DNA from: a virus
Virus record (IMG/VR): IMGVR_UViG_3300017734_000081
Coordinates: 1-23,122 of that record
Reading direction: 5' to 3' (one strand)
DNA: 23,122 nucleotides
The position numbers and the translations under genes were made by a program. The first letter of the stretch is position 1, and every line of letters starts with the position of its first letter. The notes under the pieces were generated by a model. The model saw only the letters and a program-made list of their open reading frames with translations, had not been told where the DNA came from and made no database searches. Below are positions 12,961 to 21,592 of this stretch, in pieces.

Positions 12961-14097
12961 ATGGCAGACAAATCAAAGAACTTTGGAAACAAAGTCGCAA
13001 ACTTCGGAAAGAAATTTATCGGTGGTCTATTATTTGATGACCTACCAGAAGCCGCAGAGGTATCAGAAGCAGACAGACTTGAATATCCTTTACATGATAC
13101 TCAAGATTATAAGTCTTGTATTGAGTTTGGAACAATACAAGAAGAAGGAGTTGATTTAGAAGGATTGATTGGTTTCGGTAGTCTATTTGGTAAGAACGAA
13201 ACTATAGAAGATGAAAGTGACGAAGATAAAGCAAACCGAGAAAAGAAAGAAAGTGAAGCAAAACAAAAACAAGAAGATGCAGCTAAAACAATACTAGAGA
13301 GTCAAGATAACATAGACTCTACACAAGGAAAAGATGATGCAGTACAAACTAGTTTTGGTATTGGTAATACTAGTGATGTAAATCCACAAATATTAAAGAA
13401 GTGTAAATTATATTTACCAGCTGCAATTCCTTTTCGTGATACTGCATCATATGAGAATGCGGACTTAGGAACGGCTGGTGCTCTTGCAGAAGCAGGGGGT
13501 AATGCGTCACAAGGTTTAGTACAATCTTTACTTGGTGGTCTTGGTACTACTGCTTCAGCTGCATTTGAAGGTAGTGGTGCAGACGGTCTAAGTAGACTTG
13601 CAATGACTAAAGTAAGTGTAGGAAAATATTTAGGTGGTGAAGGAACTGCACTCGCAGTAAAACAAGCTGCGGGTGTCACCCTAAATCCTAATACTAGGTC
13701 ATTATTTAAATCAGTCGCACTTCGAGAGTTTGCATTTCAATTTAAATTTATCCCGTTATCAAAACAAGAACATGATACAGTAGTAAAAATTATAGATTTT
13801 TTTAGGTCAGAATTATACCCAGAAGATATTACTGTTAAAGTAGGAGAACAAGATACATCGATTGGTTATAAGTTTCCAAAAAGATTTAAAATAAAAATAT
13901 TATATGAAGATAAAGAAAATTCTAACATACCAAGAATATTACCTTGTTATCTGCGTGATGTAACAACTACTTTTAATCCTTCAAATATGGGAATGCACCC
14001 TAATGGAGAATTTGGTGAAATAGATATGGGACTTGCGTTCTCAGAGACAAGAACACTATCAAAAAGAGATATTGGTAAACAAGGAGAAATGTTTTAA
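12961..14097 (+). CDS. gp48: gp48-like baseplate tail-tube cap protein
   Basis: The 378-residue protein matches gp48/tube-cap proteins in its C-terminal half: NPNTRSLFKSVALREFAFQF (237-256), FIPLSKQEHDTVVKIIDFFR (258-278, in part) and PCYLRDVTTTFNP (327-339). In the T4 baseplate, gp48 binds the hub and gives the platform for gp54 and the tube. The N-terminal third is acidic and low-complexity (a Glu/Lys/Gln-rich stretch at about 80-115) and probably flexible. Length is near that of T4 gp48 (364 aa). The ATG has AGGA at 12950-12953 and a late promoter 29 nt before it. The stop overlaps the next ATG (TAATG). Confidence 0.75.
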   Translation: MADKSKNFGNKVANFGKKFIGGLLFDDLPEAAEVSEADRLEYPLHDTQDYKSCIEFGTIQEEGVDLEGLIGFGSLFGKNETIEDESDEDKANREKKESEAKQKQEDAAKTILESQDNIDSTQGKDDAVQTSFGIGNTSDVNPQILKKCKLYLPAAIPFRDTASYENADLGTAGALAEAGGNASQGLVQSLLGGLGTTASAAFEGSGADGLSRLAMTKVSVGKYLGGEGTALAVKQAAGVTLNPNTRSLFKSVALREFAFQFKFIPLSKQEHDTVVKIIDFFRSELYPEDITVKVGEQDTSIGYKFPKRFKIKILYEDKENSNIPRILPCYLRDVTTTFNPSNMGMHPNGEFGEIDMGLAFSETRTLSKRDIGKQGEMF

Positions 14098-14837
14098 TGA
14101 GTGGTACTAATTTTTTTAAAAACTTTGAATTTGTTCAATACTCTTTTGGTAATAGAGAAGACCCAGTCTTATTTAATAACATAACTCAATATGTAGATAT
14201 TATTGATAAAATAAAACAAGAGGTATCATTTCTAAACCGATATACAATTATTGGGGGAGATAGACCAGATAGTTTATCACAGAAACTATATGGAACTACT
14301 GACCACTATTGGACATTCTATTTGATGAATGATGACCTAAGATATAGTGGTTGGCCTGTAGATACTAATGGTTTATTAGAAGCTGCACAATCCAAATATC
14401 CAAATAGAACGGTAGTCACTGGAGATGATATTGGTGCGTTGTTTCCAGTAGGACAAGTAGTAGAAGGTACAACTTCTGGTACAAGTGGTACGATAATTAA
14501 AAGAAATTTAGACTTAGGACAACTCGTTATCAAAACAACAAATGGAACTAAATTTACTGGTGGAGAACAACTTAGATATACAGATATAAATGGAGTATTT
14601 CAAGTATTAACAACTACTAGTGAAACCGAACAATACAATGCAGTTCATCATTACGAAAACACAGACGGTGTACAAGTAGATGTTGACCCACATAATTTAA
14701 ATACCAGTGGACTTATTCCAATTACCTTCCGAGATAGAATGGAAGCTAAAAACGACTCTTTGAAACAAATAATTACAATCAGACCAGACTCAATCGATAC
14801 GGTTGTTTCTGAGTTTAACCGTATGTTGAAACGATAA
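14097..14837 (+). CDS. gp53: gp53 baseplate wedge protein
   Basis: The 246-residue protein follows T4 gp53 (196 aa) at both ends. At the N-terminus, FLNRYTIIGGDRPDSLSQKLYG and HYWTFYLMNDDLRYSGWP (45-87) correspond to the LysM-like part and its PELYWVLLMCNDNYDPYYGW counterpart. At the C-terminus, SLKQIITIRPDSIDTVVSEFNRML matches the T4 IKIIAKSDINSFMNDLIRIM end. gp53 joins wedges to each other and to the hub. The extra length lies at about 117-160, a Gly/Thr-rich insert (GQVVEGTTSGTSGTIIK...TNGTKFTGGEQL). Coupled to gp48 by overlap and followed closely by gp27. Confidence 0.85.
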   Translation: MSGTNFFKNFEFVQYSFGNREDPVLFNNITQYVDIIDKIKQEVSFLNRYTIIGGDRPDSLSQKLYGTTDHYWTFYLMNDDLRYSGWPVDTNGLLEAAQSKYPNRTVVTGDDIGALFPVGQVVEGTTSGTSGTIIKRNLDLGQLVIKTTNGTKFTGGEQLRYTDINGVFQVLTTTSETEQYNAVHHYENTDGVQVDVDPHNLNTSGLIPITFRDRMEAKNDSLKQIITIRPDSIDTVVSEFNRMLKR

Positions 14838-14841
14838 TGTT

Positions 14842-16281
14842 ATGTCACAATCTTCGCAATTTTCTATAACTAAATGTCATATAACCGCAGATAGACTTGG
14901 TGGTTTTGATAAAAAGTTCTATGATGTTAAAAGTCAAATAATAGAACTTAATATCTATGAGAGTTTAGAGAACGCATTCCTATCTGGAACTATTTCAATC
15001 ATCGATGATAAAGGTTTATATGACATAATAAACTTTGACGGTACTGAAAGAATTAAAATTGAAATTGCGGGTATGGGTGAAAATGTTGACCCAGTATTTG
15101 AAAGAACCTTTATTATGACTGGTATTGATAACATGATTAAAGCAAAAGACAATGCAAGTGTTTTTGTCTTTGGATTGTTAGATGAACATGCATATGTCTC
15201 AGAAGTACAAAGACTTAGAAACTCTTATCGTGGTACATTGTCAGATATTATTGCAAAAATATCCGCACAATCACTTGACAAAGATATAGATGTATCATAT
15301 ACTTTAGACGGAAATCAACAAATCATTGACTCGGTACAAACTGAAATGCGAGTCATTGTTCCTAACTTAGCACCACTAGAAGCGATGCAGTGGTTATTAT
15401 CAAGAGCAACTACTAAGACGGGTTCTCCGTTTTATCTTTGGTCAACCGTTCATGATGACAATCTAAGACTTGGTAATTTAGATGTCATGTTAAAACAACA
15501 AGCATTTAATAGTAAATTACCTTATAACTATAATAGTGCAAACATTAGTACTGCAGAACAACAAAATGATTTTGCACAAGGATTTACAGTAAAGGCTATT
15601 GATGAAAGAGGTTCAGGTGATACTTTAACCCTTGCACAATCAGGTAGTATAAGTGCGGACTATTGTGTTACTAATTTAAATACTGGACAGATATTCATGA
15701 AAAAATATGATATCGATACTCTACTGACTAATTTAAATAATGAAGGTACAATCGACAAAAGGTTTCAGAATGTTTTTGACGATAAGTTTAAATTAAGAGA
15801 TAAACCCATAAACGAATATCGTAGTGCTATCATACATAATATAGTATCAAGTGGAACGTATGGAGAATATAAATCATACCATGATGAATACGATAAACCA
15901 TTGCATCTTAAAAAACTAGAAAGTAGTGCAATCAAAAATTTATTATTTAAAAATATGAGAACTGTTGTAGTTCCAGGCACCGCATTCTTTGTGGGTAAAG
16001 CTGCAGTGGGTGATATTGTTAATTTAAATATAAGAAACGATAATACTGAAAATCCAACGAATGAAGACAATACCATTGACCAGAATAAATCTGGACATCA
16101 TTTAATACATGATTTAAGACATACCTTTAGAGAAACCGCACACGAAGTGACCATGACCGTATGTAAACTCGAAAGAAAAGGAACTAAAGAGTCTAAGTTC
16201 TCAGGTAGAGGTGCAAAACAAAGATTAGAAATTAGAAAGAATAGTAGAGACTTAACCTTAAGAAATAAAAGATTGATATGA
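14842..16281 (+). CDS. gp27: gp27-like baseplate hub protein
   Basis: The 479-residue protein has the hub-protein pattern of gp27/VgrG N-terminal domains: IIELNIYESLENAFLSGTISIID (31-54, two strands with a typical ELxIYExI..PxLxGxIxIxD style), GTLSDIIAKI near 131, and VPNLAPLEAMQWLLSRAT at 173-190. In T4, the gp27 trimer forms the hub torus that carries the gp5 spike. It is longer than T4 gp27 (391 aa). Its place just before the gp5-like genes supports the call. The end is very basic (RLEIRKNSRDLTLRNKR). Its TGA overlaps the next ATG (ATGA). Confidence 0.8.
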   Translation: MSQSSQFSITKCHITADRLGGFDKKFYDVKSQIIELNIYESLENAFLSGTISIIDDKGLYDIINFDGTERIKIEIAGMGENVDPVFERTFIMTGIDNMIKAKDNASVFVFGLLDEHAYVSEVQRLRNSYRGTLSDIIAKISAQSLDKDIDVSYTLDGNQQIIDSVQTEMRVIVPNLAPLEAMQWLLSRATTKTGSPFYLWSTVHDDNLRLGNLDVMLKQQAFNSKLPYNYNSANISTAEQQNDFAQGFTVKAIDERGSGDTLTLAQSGSISADYCVTNLNTGQIFMKKYDIDTLLTNLNNEGTIDKRFQNVFDDKFKLRDKPINEYRSAIIHNIVSSGTYGEYKSYHDEYDKPLHLKKLESSAIKNLLFKNMRTVVVPGTAFFVGKAAVGDIVNLNIRNDNTENPTNEDNTIDQNKSGHHLIHDLRHTFRETAHEVTMTVCKLERKGTKESKFSGRGAKQRLEIRKNSRDLTLRNKRLI

Positions 16282-17165
16282 GTTATGATAATCCCATTCA
16301 AAGTGAGTTTTATGGAGATAATGTCCGTTGGTTTATTGCAACTGTCATAGATGCAAGTCCACCTTTTGGTTTTGAAGGACGAGTAAAGATAAGAGTACAC
16401 GGACTGCATTCTCCAGAAACATACTTATTACCACAACAAGATTTGCCTTGGGCTCAATGTGTTCTTCCTACTACAGAAGGTGGAATGTCTGGTATTGGTA
16501 AAGTACCTAAACTACAACCAAACGCACTAGTCTTTGGTTTCTTCATGGACGGAATGCAATCACAAACACCCGTTGTGGTCGGTTCATTACCACATATAGA
16601 GATACCTACATACTTACAAGACCAACAACAGAATGAAGATGTTGGAGACGATAGTAAACCTTCAAATGTATTTCAAAGTTTCGTGGGTTTCTTTGCACCT
16701 AAATTTAATGTTGATGATGAAAATAATACTTCTAATGCGAGACAACTTGCATTTGGTGGGACTCAGGATAGTCGAGTAAAATATGCAGTTCAGTTCTTCA
16801 TAAATATAGGATACACAGAAAACCAAGCACTTGCATTGACTGCTGGTTTATTTATAAAATCTGGTATGGCCACTGGTGGTTTTGGTCTTTGTGATTGGGA
16901 AGCAACTAGATTTAGAAGATTAAAAATGTTTAGTGATTTGTTTCATAGGTTTACCGTGCAAATATTTTTTGTTGCATTTGAATTGAGAAGTTTTAAGACA
17001 GATGCGAATATAAAATTACTTGCAACCGAAAAACTTGATGCAGATGACGGTGCATGTCAGATAGTTGCAAAAGATTATCTTGATAGTAGAAGTATAGTAG
17101 AACGAGAAGAATTAATTGGTTTAATAGAAGATAAAGCAAGAGAGTTAAAAGAAGATAATGAGTAA
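16278..17165 (+). CDS. gp5: gp5-like hub OB-fold protein with degenerate lysozyme domain
   Basis: Residues 16-106 form the gp5/VgrG OB-fold: RWFIATVID, FEGRVKIRVHGLHSP, LPWAQCVLPTTEGG, GIGKVPKLQPNALVFGFFMDG and PVVVGSLP. This domain sits under gp27 at the hub. Residues 167-268 resemble the phage tail lysozyme (Phage_lysozyme2) domain: VQFFINIGYTENQALALTAG, then FGLCDWEATRFRRL (202-215) and a helical end. At the GNLxxES active site the sequence is AGLFIKS, with Lys194 where the catalytic Glu is expected, so it is probably inactive. The beta-helix spike of T4 gp5 is missing here and found in the gene at 19020. Overlaps gp27 and the next gene by a few bases. Confidence 0.75.
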   Translation: MSYDNPIQSEFYGDNVRWFIATVIDASPPFGFEGRVKIRVHGLHSPETYLLPQQDLPWAQCVLPTTEGGMSGIGKVPKLQPNALVFGFFMDGMQSQTPVVVGSLPHIEIPTYLQDQQQNEDVGDDSKPSNVFQSFVGFFAPKFNVDDENNTSNARQLAFGGTQDSRVKYAVQFFINIGYTENQALALTAGLFIKSGMATGGFGLCDWEATRFRRLKMFSDLFHRFTVQIFFVAFELRSFKTDANIKLLATEKLDADDGACQIVAKDYLDSRSIVEREELIGLIEDKARELKEDNE

Positions 17166-19017
17166 TGAAGCACAGAAAAGAAGAATTGCACAACGTCATA
17201 TAAACTTTTACCTTCGAGGGTTCAACAAAGAAGATGCACAGGCTGCTCTGGAAAGAGGAGACTATGAAGAAGTTCAAGAAATAATACAGTTTAATAGAAA
17301 TACCAGATTAAATCATAACTTCGATGATGTTGAAGGTTATGATACTCCAACAGAAGTTGAACCACTTGAGATTACGGAGTCTTATAAGAATGAGGTAAAA
17401 ACTGGTGAGGGTACAATGCAAATTGTACCAGAAGAAGCATTCTCTACAGAAACTTTAGTAGACCCAAAGAAAGAATTACTTACTGCGGGAACAGTAAACT
17501 TTACTAATAACTTTGCAACTATTACAGACGGTAGTGTAACACCCACTGCAACAATTACTGGGGGAGATAGTAATCAACCCATATCAGAATTAATCTCAAG
17601 TTTGACTGGACACCCTTCTTTGAAAACTGAAAAGAAAAAATTTGGTATGAACTTAGTAGGTTCATCAAGTCCAGAAGGTATCAAAGCCGCAATGGATAAA
17701 GGTCAAGATTTATTAGGTAAAACAAACGATGCAATTAAGGCAGTACATGATGAGGCTGGTGGACTTAAGTTTGTAAAAAATAATTTAGGAGATGATGCGA
17801 AAGACAAAGCACTATCTGCAATTAAAAGTAAAATAAGTGGTTTACCAGATATCAATAAAGCAATTCCTAACCCAGAAGATTTAGCAGCAGGTATTGAAAA
17901 TCAAACTGGTAATAAACTATTAACTGCAAAGACCAAAGTTGCAAAAGCAAAACTAAAAAAGATTGCATCTGTAGTTGCACTAGTAGGAACTGTAGTTGCA
18001 TTCAAAGATAAGTTATCAGGTTTTGTTGATAAAGCAAAAAGTTTTGTAAAAGATAATTTAGCTAAAGTTGCAACTGGATTGATTGTGGGTGGTATTATAC
18101 AAGATATTTCGGAAAAAGTCAATAGTGGTATTAAGAATAAAATAACTGAAAACTTAGGTGCAGAACTACCTGCTAAAGTACAAGAAAAGGTCAATGAAAA
18201 AGTTGCAAAGGGTGATAAGAAGGGTGCAGCTGAAGAGATTAAAAAAGCTACTGGTAAAGTAGATGCTGACGGTAAAACTAGTCCAGAAACTAGTCAAGAT
18301 GACTTAGACCGTATCGATGATTTAGCAAGTCAATTAAATCCAACTATATCGGGTTCATTAGTTAGAGATGCAAGTTTTTATGGAGAACCAGTGAAACTAG
18401 GAGATAATATACCTAAGTGGGCTGGAGAAAGAACTGGAGATGAAGCATTTACTTATGTCGCATCTGTAGAAGAACTCAACTCAGAAATGATGTCAATTTC
18501 AAGAAAGATATCAGAAGTAATAATTCATGCAACCGAAACTGCAGAAAATAAAAACATCGGTTCAATCGAAATAAACAATATACATAAACAACTTAAACAT
18601 GACGGTATTGTTTATCATTATGTAATACGTAGAGACGGTAGATTACAAAGAGGAAGACCCGCAGATGTAGTATCAAACCATACTGCGAAGGAGAGTCATA
18701 ATAACTTCTCTTTGAGTGTTGCATTAGTCGGTGGAATAAATCTTCCTACGGGGGACGTAAATCCCTTAGACAACCGTTCTGAGACTGCATTCACAAGAGA
18801 ACAATATACCACACTTGAAAGATTTTTAGAAGCATTCTTTGTGAAGGTGCCTGGTGGACTAGTGTTTGGACATAATGATATAGAGATTGATGAACTAGAC
18901 CCATACTTTGATGTAAAAGATTATGTCGAAAAAAACTTTAGAAAGACTTATGATAGAGTAGGTAATACTTTTGAGTTTGAAGCACTAGACCCAGATGACA
19001 CGGAGATAAATAGTTAG
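17158..19017 (+). CDS. Hub-associated protein with C-terminal amidase domain
   Basis: This 619-residue protein starts with a short helical domain (RHINFYLRGFNKEDAQAALERGDYEEV, two segments in 13-39). A low-complexity region and a long Lys/Ala helical region (about 170-365) with a hydrophobic span (268-282) and a Gly-rich one (305-315) follow. Residues 452-595 form an Amidase_2/PGRP domain: IIHATE (His457), VYHYVIRRDG (485-494), SLSVALVGG and FGHNDIEIDELDPYFDV (570-586). His457, His572 and Asp581 can bind zinc; Asp581 stands where T7 lysozyme has Cys. A peptidoglycan amidase carried on the tail tip would help pass the cell wall. The Lys of the usual KxC/KxD motif is Glu579. Confidence 0.75.
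   Translation: MSNEAQKRRIAQRHINFYLRGFNKEDAQAALERGDYEEVQEIIQFNRNTRLNHNFDDVEGYDTPTEVEPLEITESYKNEVKTGEGTMQIVPEEAFSTETLVDPKKELLTAGTVNFTNNFATITDGSVTPTATITGGDSNQPISELISSLTGHPSLKTEKKKFGMNLVGSSSPEGIKAAMDKGQDLLGKTNDAIKAVHDEAGGLKFVKNNLGDDAKDKALSAIKSKISGLPDINKAIPNPEDLAAGIENQTGNKLLTAKTKVAKAKLKKIASVVALVGTVVAFKDKLSGFVDKAKSFVKDNLAKVATGLIVGGIIQDISEKVNSGIKNKITENLGAELPAKVQEKVNEKVAKGDKKGAAEEIKKATGKVDADGKTSPETSQDDLDRIDDLASQLNPTISGSLVRDASFYGEPVKLGDNIPKWAGERTGDEAFTYVASVEELNSEMMSISRKISEVIIHATETAENKNIGSIEINNIHKQLKHDGIVYHYVIRRDGRLQRGRPADVVSNHTAKESHNNFSLSVALVGGINLPTGDVNPLDNRSETAFTREQYTTLERFLEAFFVKVPGGLVFGHNDIEIDELDPYFDVKDYVEKNFRKTYDRVGNTFEFEALDPDDTEINS
19005..19012 (+). promoter_or_regulatory. Possible late promoter GATAAATA before the spike gene
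   Basis: GATAAATA lies in the end of the amidase gene, 7 nt before the ATG at 19020, similar to the close octamer-ATG spacing elsewhere in this window. It is within a coding sequence and not the full T4 consensus, so it may be chance. Confidence 0.3.
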
Positions 19018-19019
19018 TC

Positions 19020-20495
19020 ATGACTACTAAGAAAGACAATCTAGAAAATAGACTCAAACAACTTGGAGAAGGACAAGAGGAGAGTATCGGAGTACCCGAG
19101 GACGGTTTTCAAGACCCAACTGGTGAGTATCCAAAAAGGGATTACAACTTTGGTTCGGGAATAAACAAAGCTGCAAGGGGTACAAAGATAAATGACCTTT
19201 ATGTAAATGGTGGTGCAGAAGGTGTTCCACTAAACATTGAAGAACAAAGACCTTCTCGTTTTCCTTTCAATCAAGTAGATGAAACTCCTTCGGGACATGT
19301 CGTAGAATATGATGACACGCCTGGTGGAGAACGTATACTAATTAAACACCGTAAAGGTGCGGGTGTAGAAATGCGAGCAGACGGTTCGGTAGTTATTTCT
19401 GCAGTTAATAATAAAGTAGAAGTGACTGGTGGAGACCAAACTCTTATTGTCGAAGGTCATGGTAGTTTGGTATATAAAGGTAATTTAAATCTAACCGTGA
19501 CTGGTGATTACAATGTTGATGTCGGGGGTAATTACAATGTACAAGTTGGGGGTAATCACATAGAAGGTATCTCAGAGAACCATAGAACCTATGTAACCAA
19601 GAATTCTGAATATGTGACCAAAGGTACTAAGTCAACCAAAACAATTGGTAAACACACCGATATTATGTTATCAGATAATAATCAATACGTCAAGGGTAAT
19701 CAAAGAAACTGGATAGAAGGAGACAATGAGATTGCAGTAGAGAAAGATATGTCTGTATCTGCGAAGACTTCTCTTGCAATGACCAGTGAAGTATTCAATG
19801 CAACGGGTATCAAACAAGTATCTATCTTTGGACTCAAGGGTTCAATAGGTGGTAAGAATGTAAACTTTACTGGAGATGTCTTCATGGGTAATGCGGGTGC
19901 GAAACCGTTTACTAGTGGTGCATCATTCTATGGGTCTTTTCATGGACAAGCAACTGAGTCTATCTTTGGATTGTTTGCACATAATTCCCAGAATGCAGCT
20001 TTTGCTGAAGTGTCTGACCAAACAAACTCACAATCATATGCAGAAAATGCTACATCTGGTAGTACGACTGGAACTACTGGTGGTGCTCCAGATATTGCAA
20101 TAGACCAAGAAACGAATAAACCATTAGGGCCACCACCGATACCAGATATTGTTGCAGCTTATGGAACAGTCGGAGAGTTTGCAGTACGTGATGTATCAAT
20201 TGATAATGAAGATAAACTTAAGAACGCACTTGACTTTAGTGATGACTATCTAGGGTTCTTTGACCGACACCCAACAACTCAGGAGATTAGGTCAAAACTT
20301 AGAACAGATAGTAAAAGAGATGAACTTCTGGGACAAATGGTTGCAGAAGGTAGAGTAAGTAAAACATCATTTAGAACAAAACCAAAACGTATTGGTAGAG
20401 TTAGTGGTATAGAACCAACATCTAGATTTGGTTATACTGCAATAGGTAATGCAACGGAGAATAGGGGTAAAAGATTTACTCCGAAGAAACGATGA
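19020..20495 (+). CDS. gp5-C-like spike protein with beta-helix octad repeats
   Basis: The 491-residue protein has GHVVEYDDTPGGERILIKHR (92-111), typical of the start of gp5/VgrG spikes. Thirteen consecutive 8-residue units at 144-247 follow the VxGxxxxx pattern of the T4 gp5 triple-stranded beta-helix (examples: VTGDYNVD, VGGNYNVQ, VGGNHIEG, VKGNQRNW). A Gly/Phe-rich region with SIFG and MGNAG motifs follows, then a linker and a basic end. It should form the trimeric needle under the hub. In T4 this is the C-terminal domain of gp5, not a separate gene. Only 2 nt separate it from the amidase stop, and its end overlaps the next ATG (ATGA). Confidence 0.8.
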   Translation: MTTKKDNLENRLKQLGEGQEESIGVPEDGFQDPTGEYPKRDYNFGSGINKAARGTKINDLYVNGGAEGVPLNIEEQRPSRFPFNQVDETPSGHVVEYDDTPGGERILIKHRKGAGVEMRADGSVVISAVNNKVEVTGGDQTLIVEGHGSLVYKGNLNLTVTGDYNVDVGGNYNVQVGGNHIEGISENHRTYVTKNSEYVTKGTKSTKTIGKHTDIMLSDNNQYVKGNQRNWIEGDNEIAVEKDMSVSAKTSLAMTSEVFNATGIKQVSIFGLKGSIGGKNVNFTGDVFMGNAGAKPFTSGASFYGSFHGQATESIFGLFAHNSQNAAFAEVSDQTNSQSYAENATSGSTTGTTGGAPDIAIDQETNKPLGPPPIPDIVAAYGTVGEFAVRDVSIDNEDKLKNALDFSDDYLGFFDRHPTTQEIRSKLRTDSKRDELLGQMVAEGRVSKTSFRTKPKRIGRVSGIEPTSRFGYTAIGNATENRGKRFTPKKR

Positions 20496-21559
20496 CTATA
20501 TTAGTAGTAGACCCAGTATATAATCCTAATTTAGTTGCAACGATTACATCTGCAACAAAGTTAGGGCCTGGTATAACCATTGCAAAGTTTCTTGGTGCGT
20601 ATGGAAATAGAACATCTTTTAATCACATAGGTACTAAGAAGGAAAGAGAAGCAATCGCAAGACAATTATATCTACAAGCAGAAATGATGCGTATGATAAA
20701 TGGTAATATAGATTTATTTAACAAAGTAAGATTAGTAGTAAGTGAAGGTATCTATCGTGCAGGCCCAAATGAAACTCTATCGGGGGATACTCTTGCAAAG
20801 AGTAAAGGAGAACTGGTATACTATCAAGTCATTGGTAATGACGGTATTGTTGATTTGGAAACAACATTTGATATTGCAGAATACTGGAAAGACTATGCAG
20901 ACTATGGTGAGATACGATTAGACTACGACTCTTATAATCCAGACAATACTCTTACTGCACAGATTGGAGTGCAAATGCCTACTGTCGGAGAAGACTTTAA
21001 TGTAAACTTTACCAGAATGATTAAGACTTTCTTTAATGGTCAATTACAATCTGACGGTGAGTTTATTGAAATACTAGAATACTTTGATAGAAACGATAGA
21101 AGAGTATCAAGAAACTTATCCAGTAAGATTACCTACGATACATCTGGTCAAAGTTCACATGGAAGAACCTTACAGAACCAACCAAGAAATTTAGAAAAAC
21201 AATTAGAAGCAGAAGAGGTTATTAATGAACTTGCGGATACTCGTCCAGTAGGAAGTGGTCAAGAGTTAACTAAAGTCCCAGAAAACTTAGATGTGGTGCA
21301 AAGACATGTTCAAAATGAACCAGAAGATAGAAAAAGAGTAATAGAAAGAACTGATAAAATTACTATTAATGGTAGAGAAGTAGACCCAAATAGTGCAGAA
21401 GGTAAAGCACAACTTGAAAGAGGACAAAGACTCAGTCTTAAATTTGATAAAATCAAACGAGAAAAAGATGCAAAAGTGCTTCAAAGTAAAATTGATAGGG
21501 GAGAAATTTCTGGATATACTGGTGGTGGAAGTTCTGGAGATGATGAAGAAGATTTATAA
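20492..21559 (+). CDS. Unknown baseplate-operon protein (355 aa)
   Basis: The ATG overlaps the spike gene stop. The N-terminal two thirds looks folded: GPGITIAKFLGAYG (25-38), KEREAIARQLYLQAEMMR (50-67), VRLVVSEGIYRAGPNETLSG (79-98) and a beta-rich part with IRLDYDSYNPDN near 140-151. The last third (about 210-355) is highly charged and low in hydrophobic residues, ending GYTGGGSSGDDEEDL, so it is likely disordered. I do not recognise a family. Its position between the spike and gp25 points to a virion or assembly role. A 33-bp gap with a late promoter separates it from gp25. Confidence 0.75.
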   Translation: MTILVVDPVYNPNLVATITSATKLGPGITIAKFLGAYGNRTSFNHIGTKKEREAIARQLYLQAEMMRMINGNIDLFNKVRLVVSEGIYRAGPNETLSGDTLAKSKGELVYYQVIGNDGIVDLETTFDIAEYWKDYADYGEIRLDYDSYNPDNTLTAQIGVQMPTVGEDFNVNFTRMIKTFFNGQLQSDGEFIEILEYFDRNDRRVSRNLSSKITYDTSGQSSHGRTLQNQPRNLEKQLEAEEVINELADTRPVGSGQELTKVPENLDVVQRHVQNEPEDRKRVIERTDKITINGREVDPNSAEGKAQLERGQRLSLKFDKIKREKDAKVLQSKIDRGEISGYTGGGSSGDDEEDL

Positions 21560-21579
21560 CGATAAAATAATCAAACGAG

Positions 21580-21587
21580 TATAAATA
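21580..21587 (+). promoter_or_regulatory. Late promoter TATAAATA, 5 nt before the gp25 ATG
   Basis: The exact octamer is followed by GATAC and ATG. There is no Shine-Dalgarno before the ATG, so the transcript from this site should be leaderless. Confidence 0.7.
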
Positions 21588-21592
21588 GATAC

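Noticed and set aside
13302-13679. Minus-strand open frame inside gp48
   Set aside because: It is a shadow of the real gene with Pro/Ser/Ala-rich composition and no start signals.
12961-14097. Assigning this gene as gp54 rather than gp48
   Set aside because: Its C-terminal pattern and length fit gp48 better, and the 264-aa protein at 11043 is the better tube-initiator match; the two families are related, so some doubt remains.
16799-16806. CATAAATA on the plus strand inside the same gene
   Set aside because: It is not the full consensus and no gene starts close after it.
16849-16856. TATAAATA on the minus strand inside the OB-fold/lysozyme-like gene
   Set aside because: It is antisense within a coding region with no minus-strand gene downstream; in AT-rich DNA a chance match is likely.
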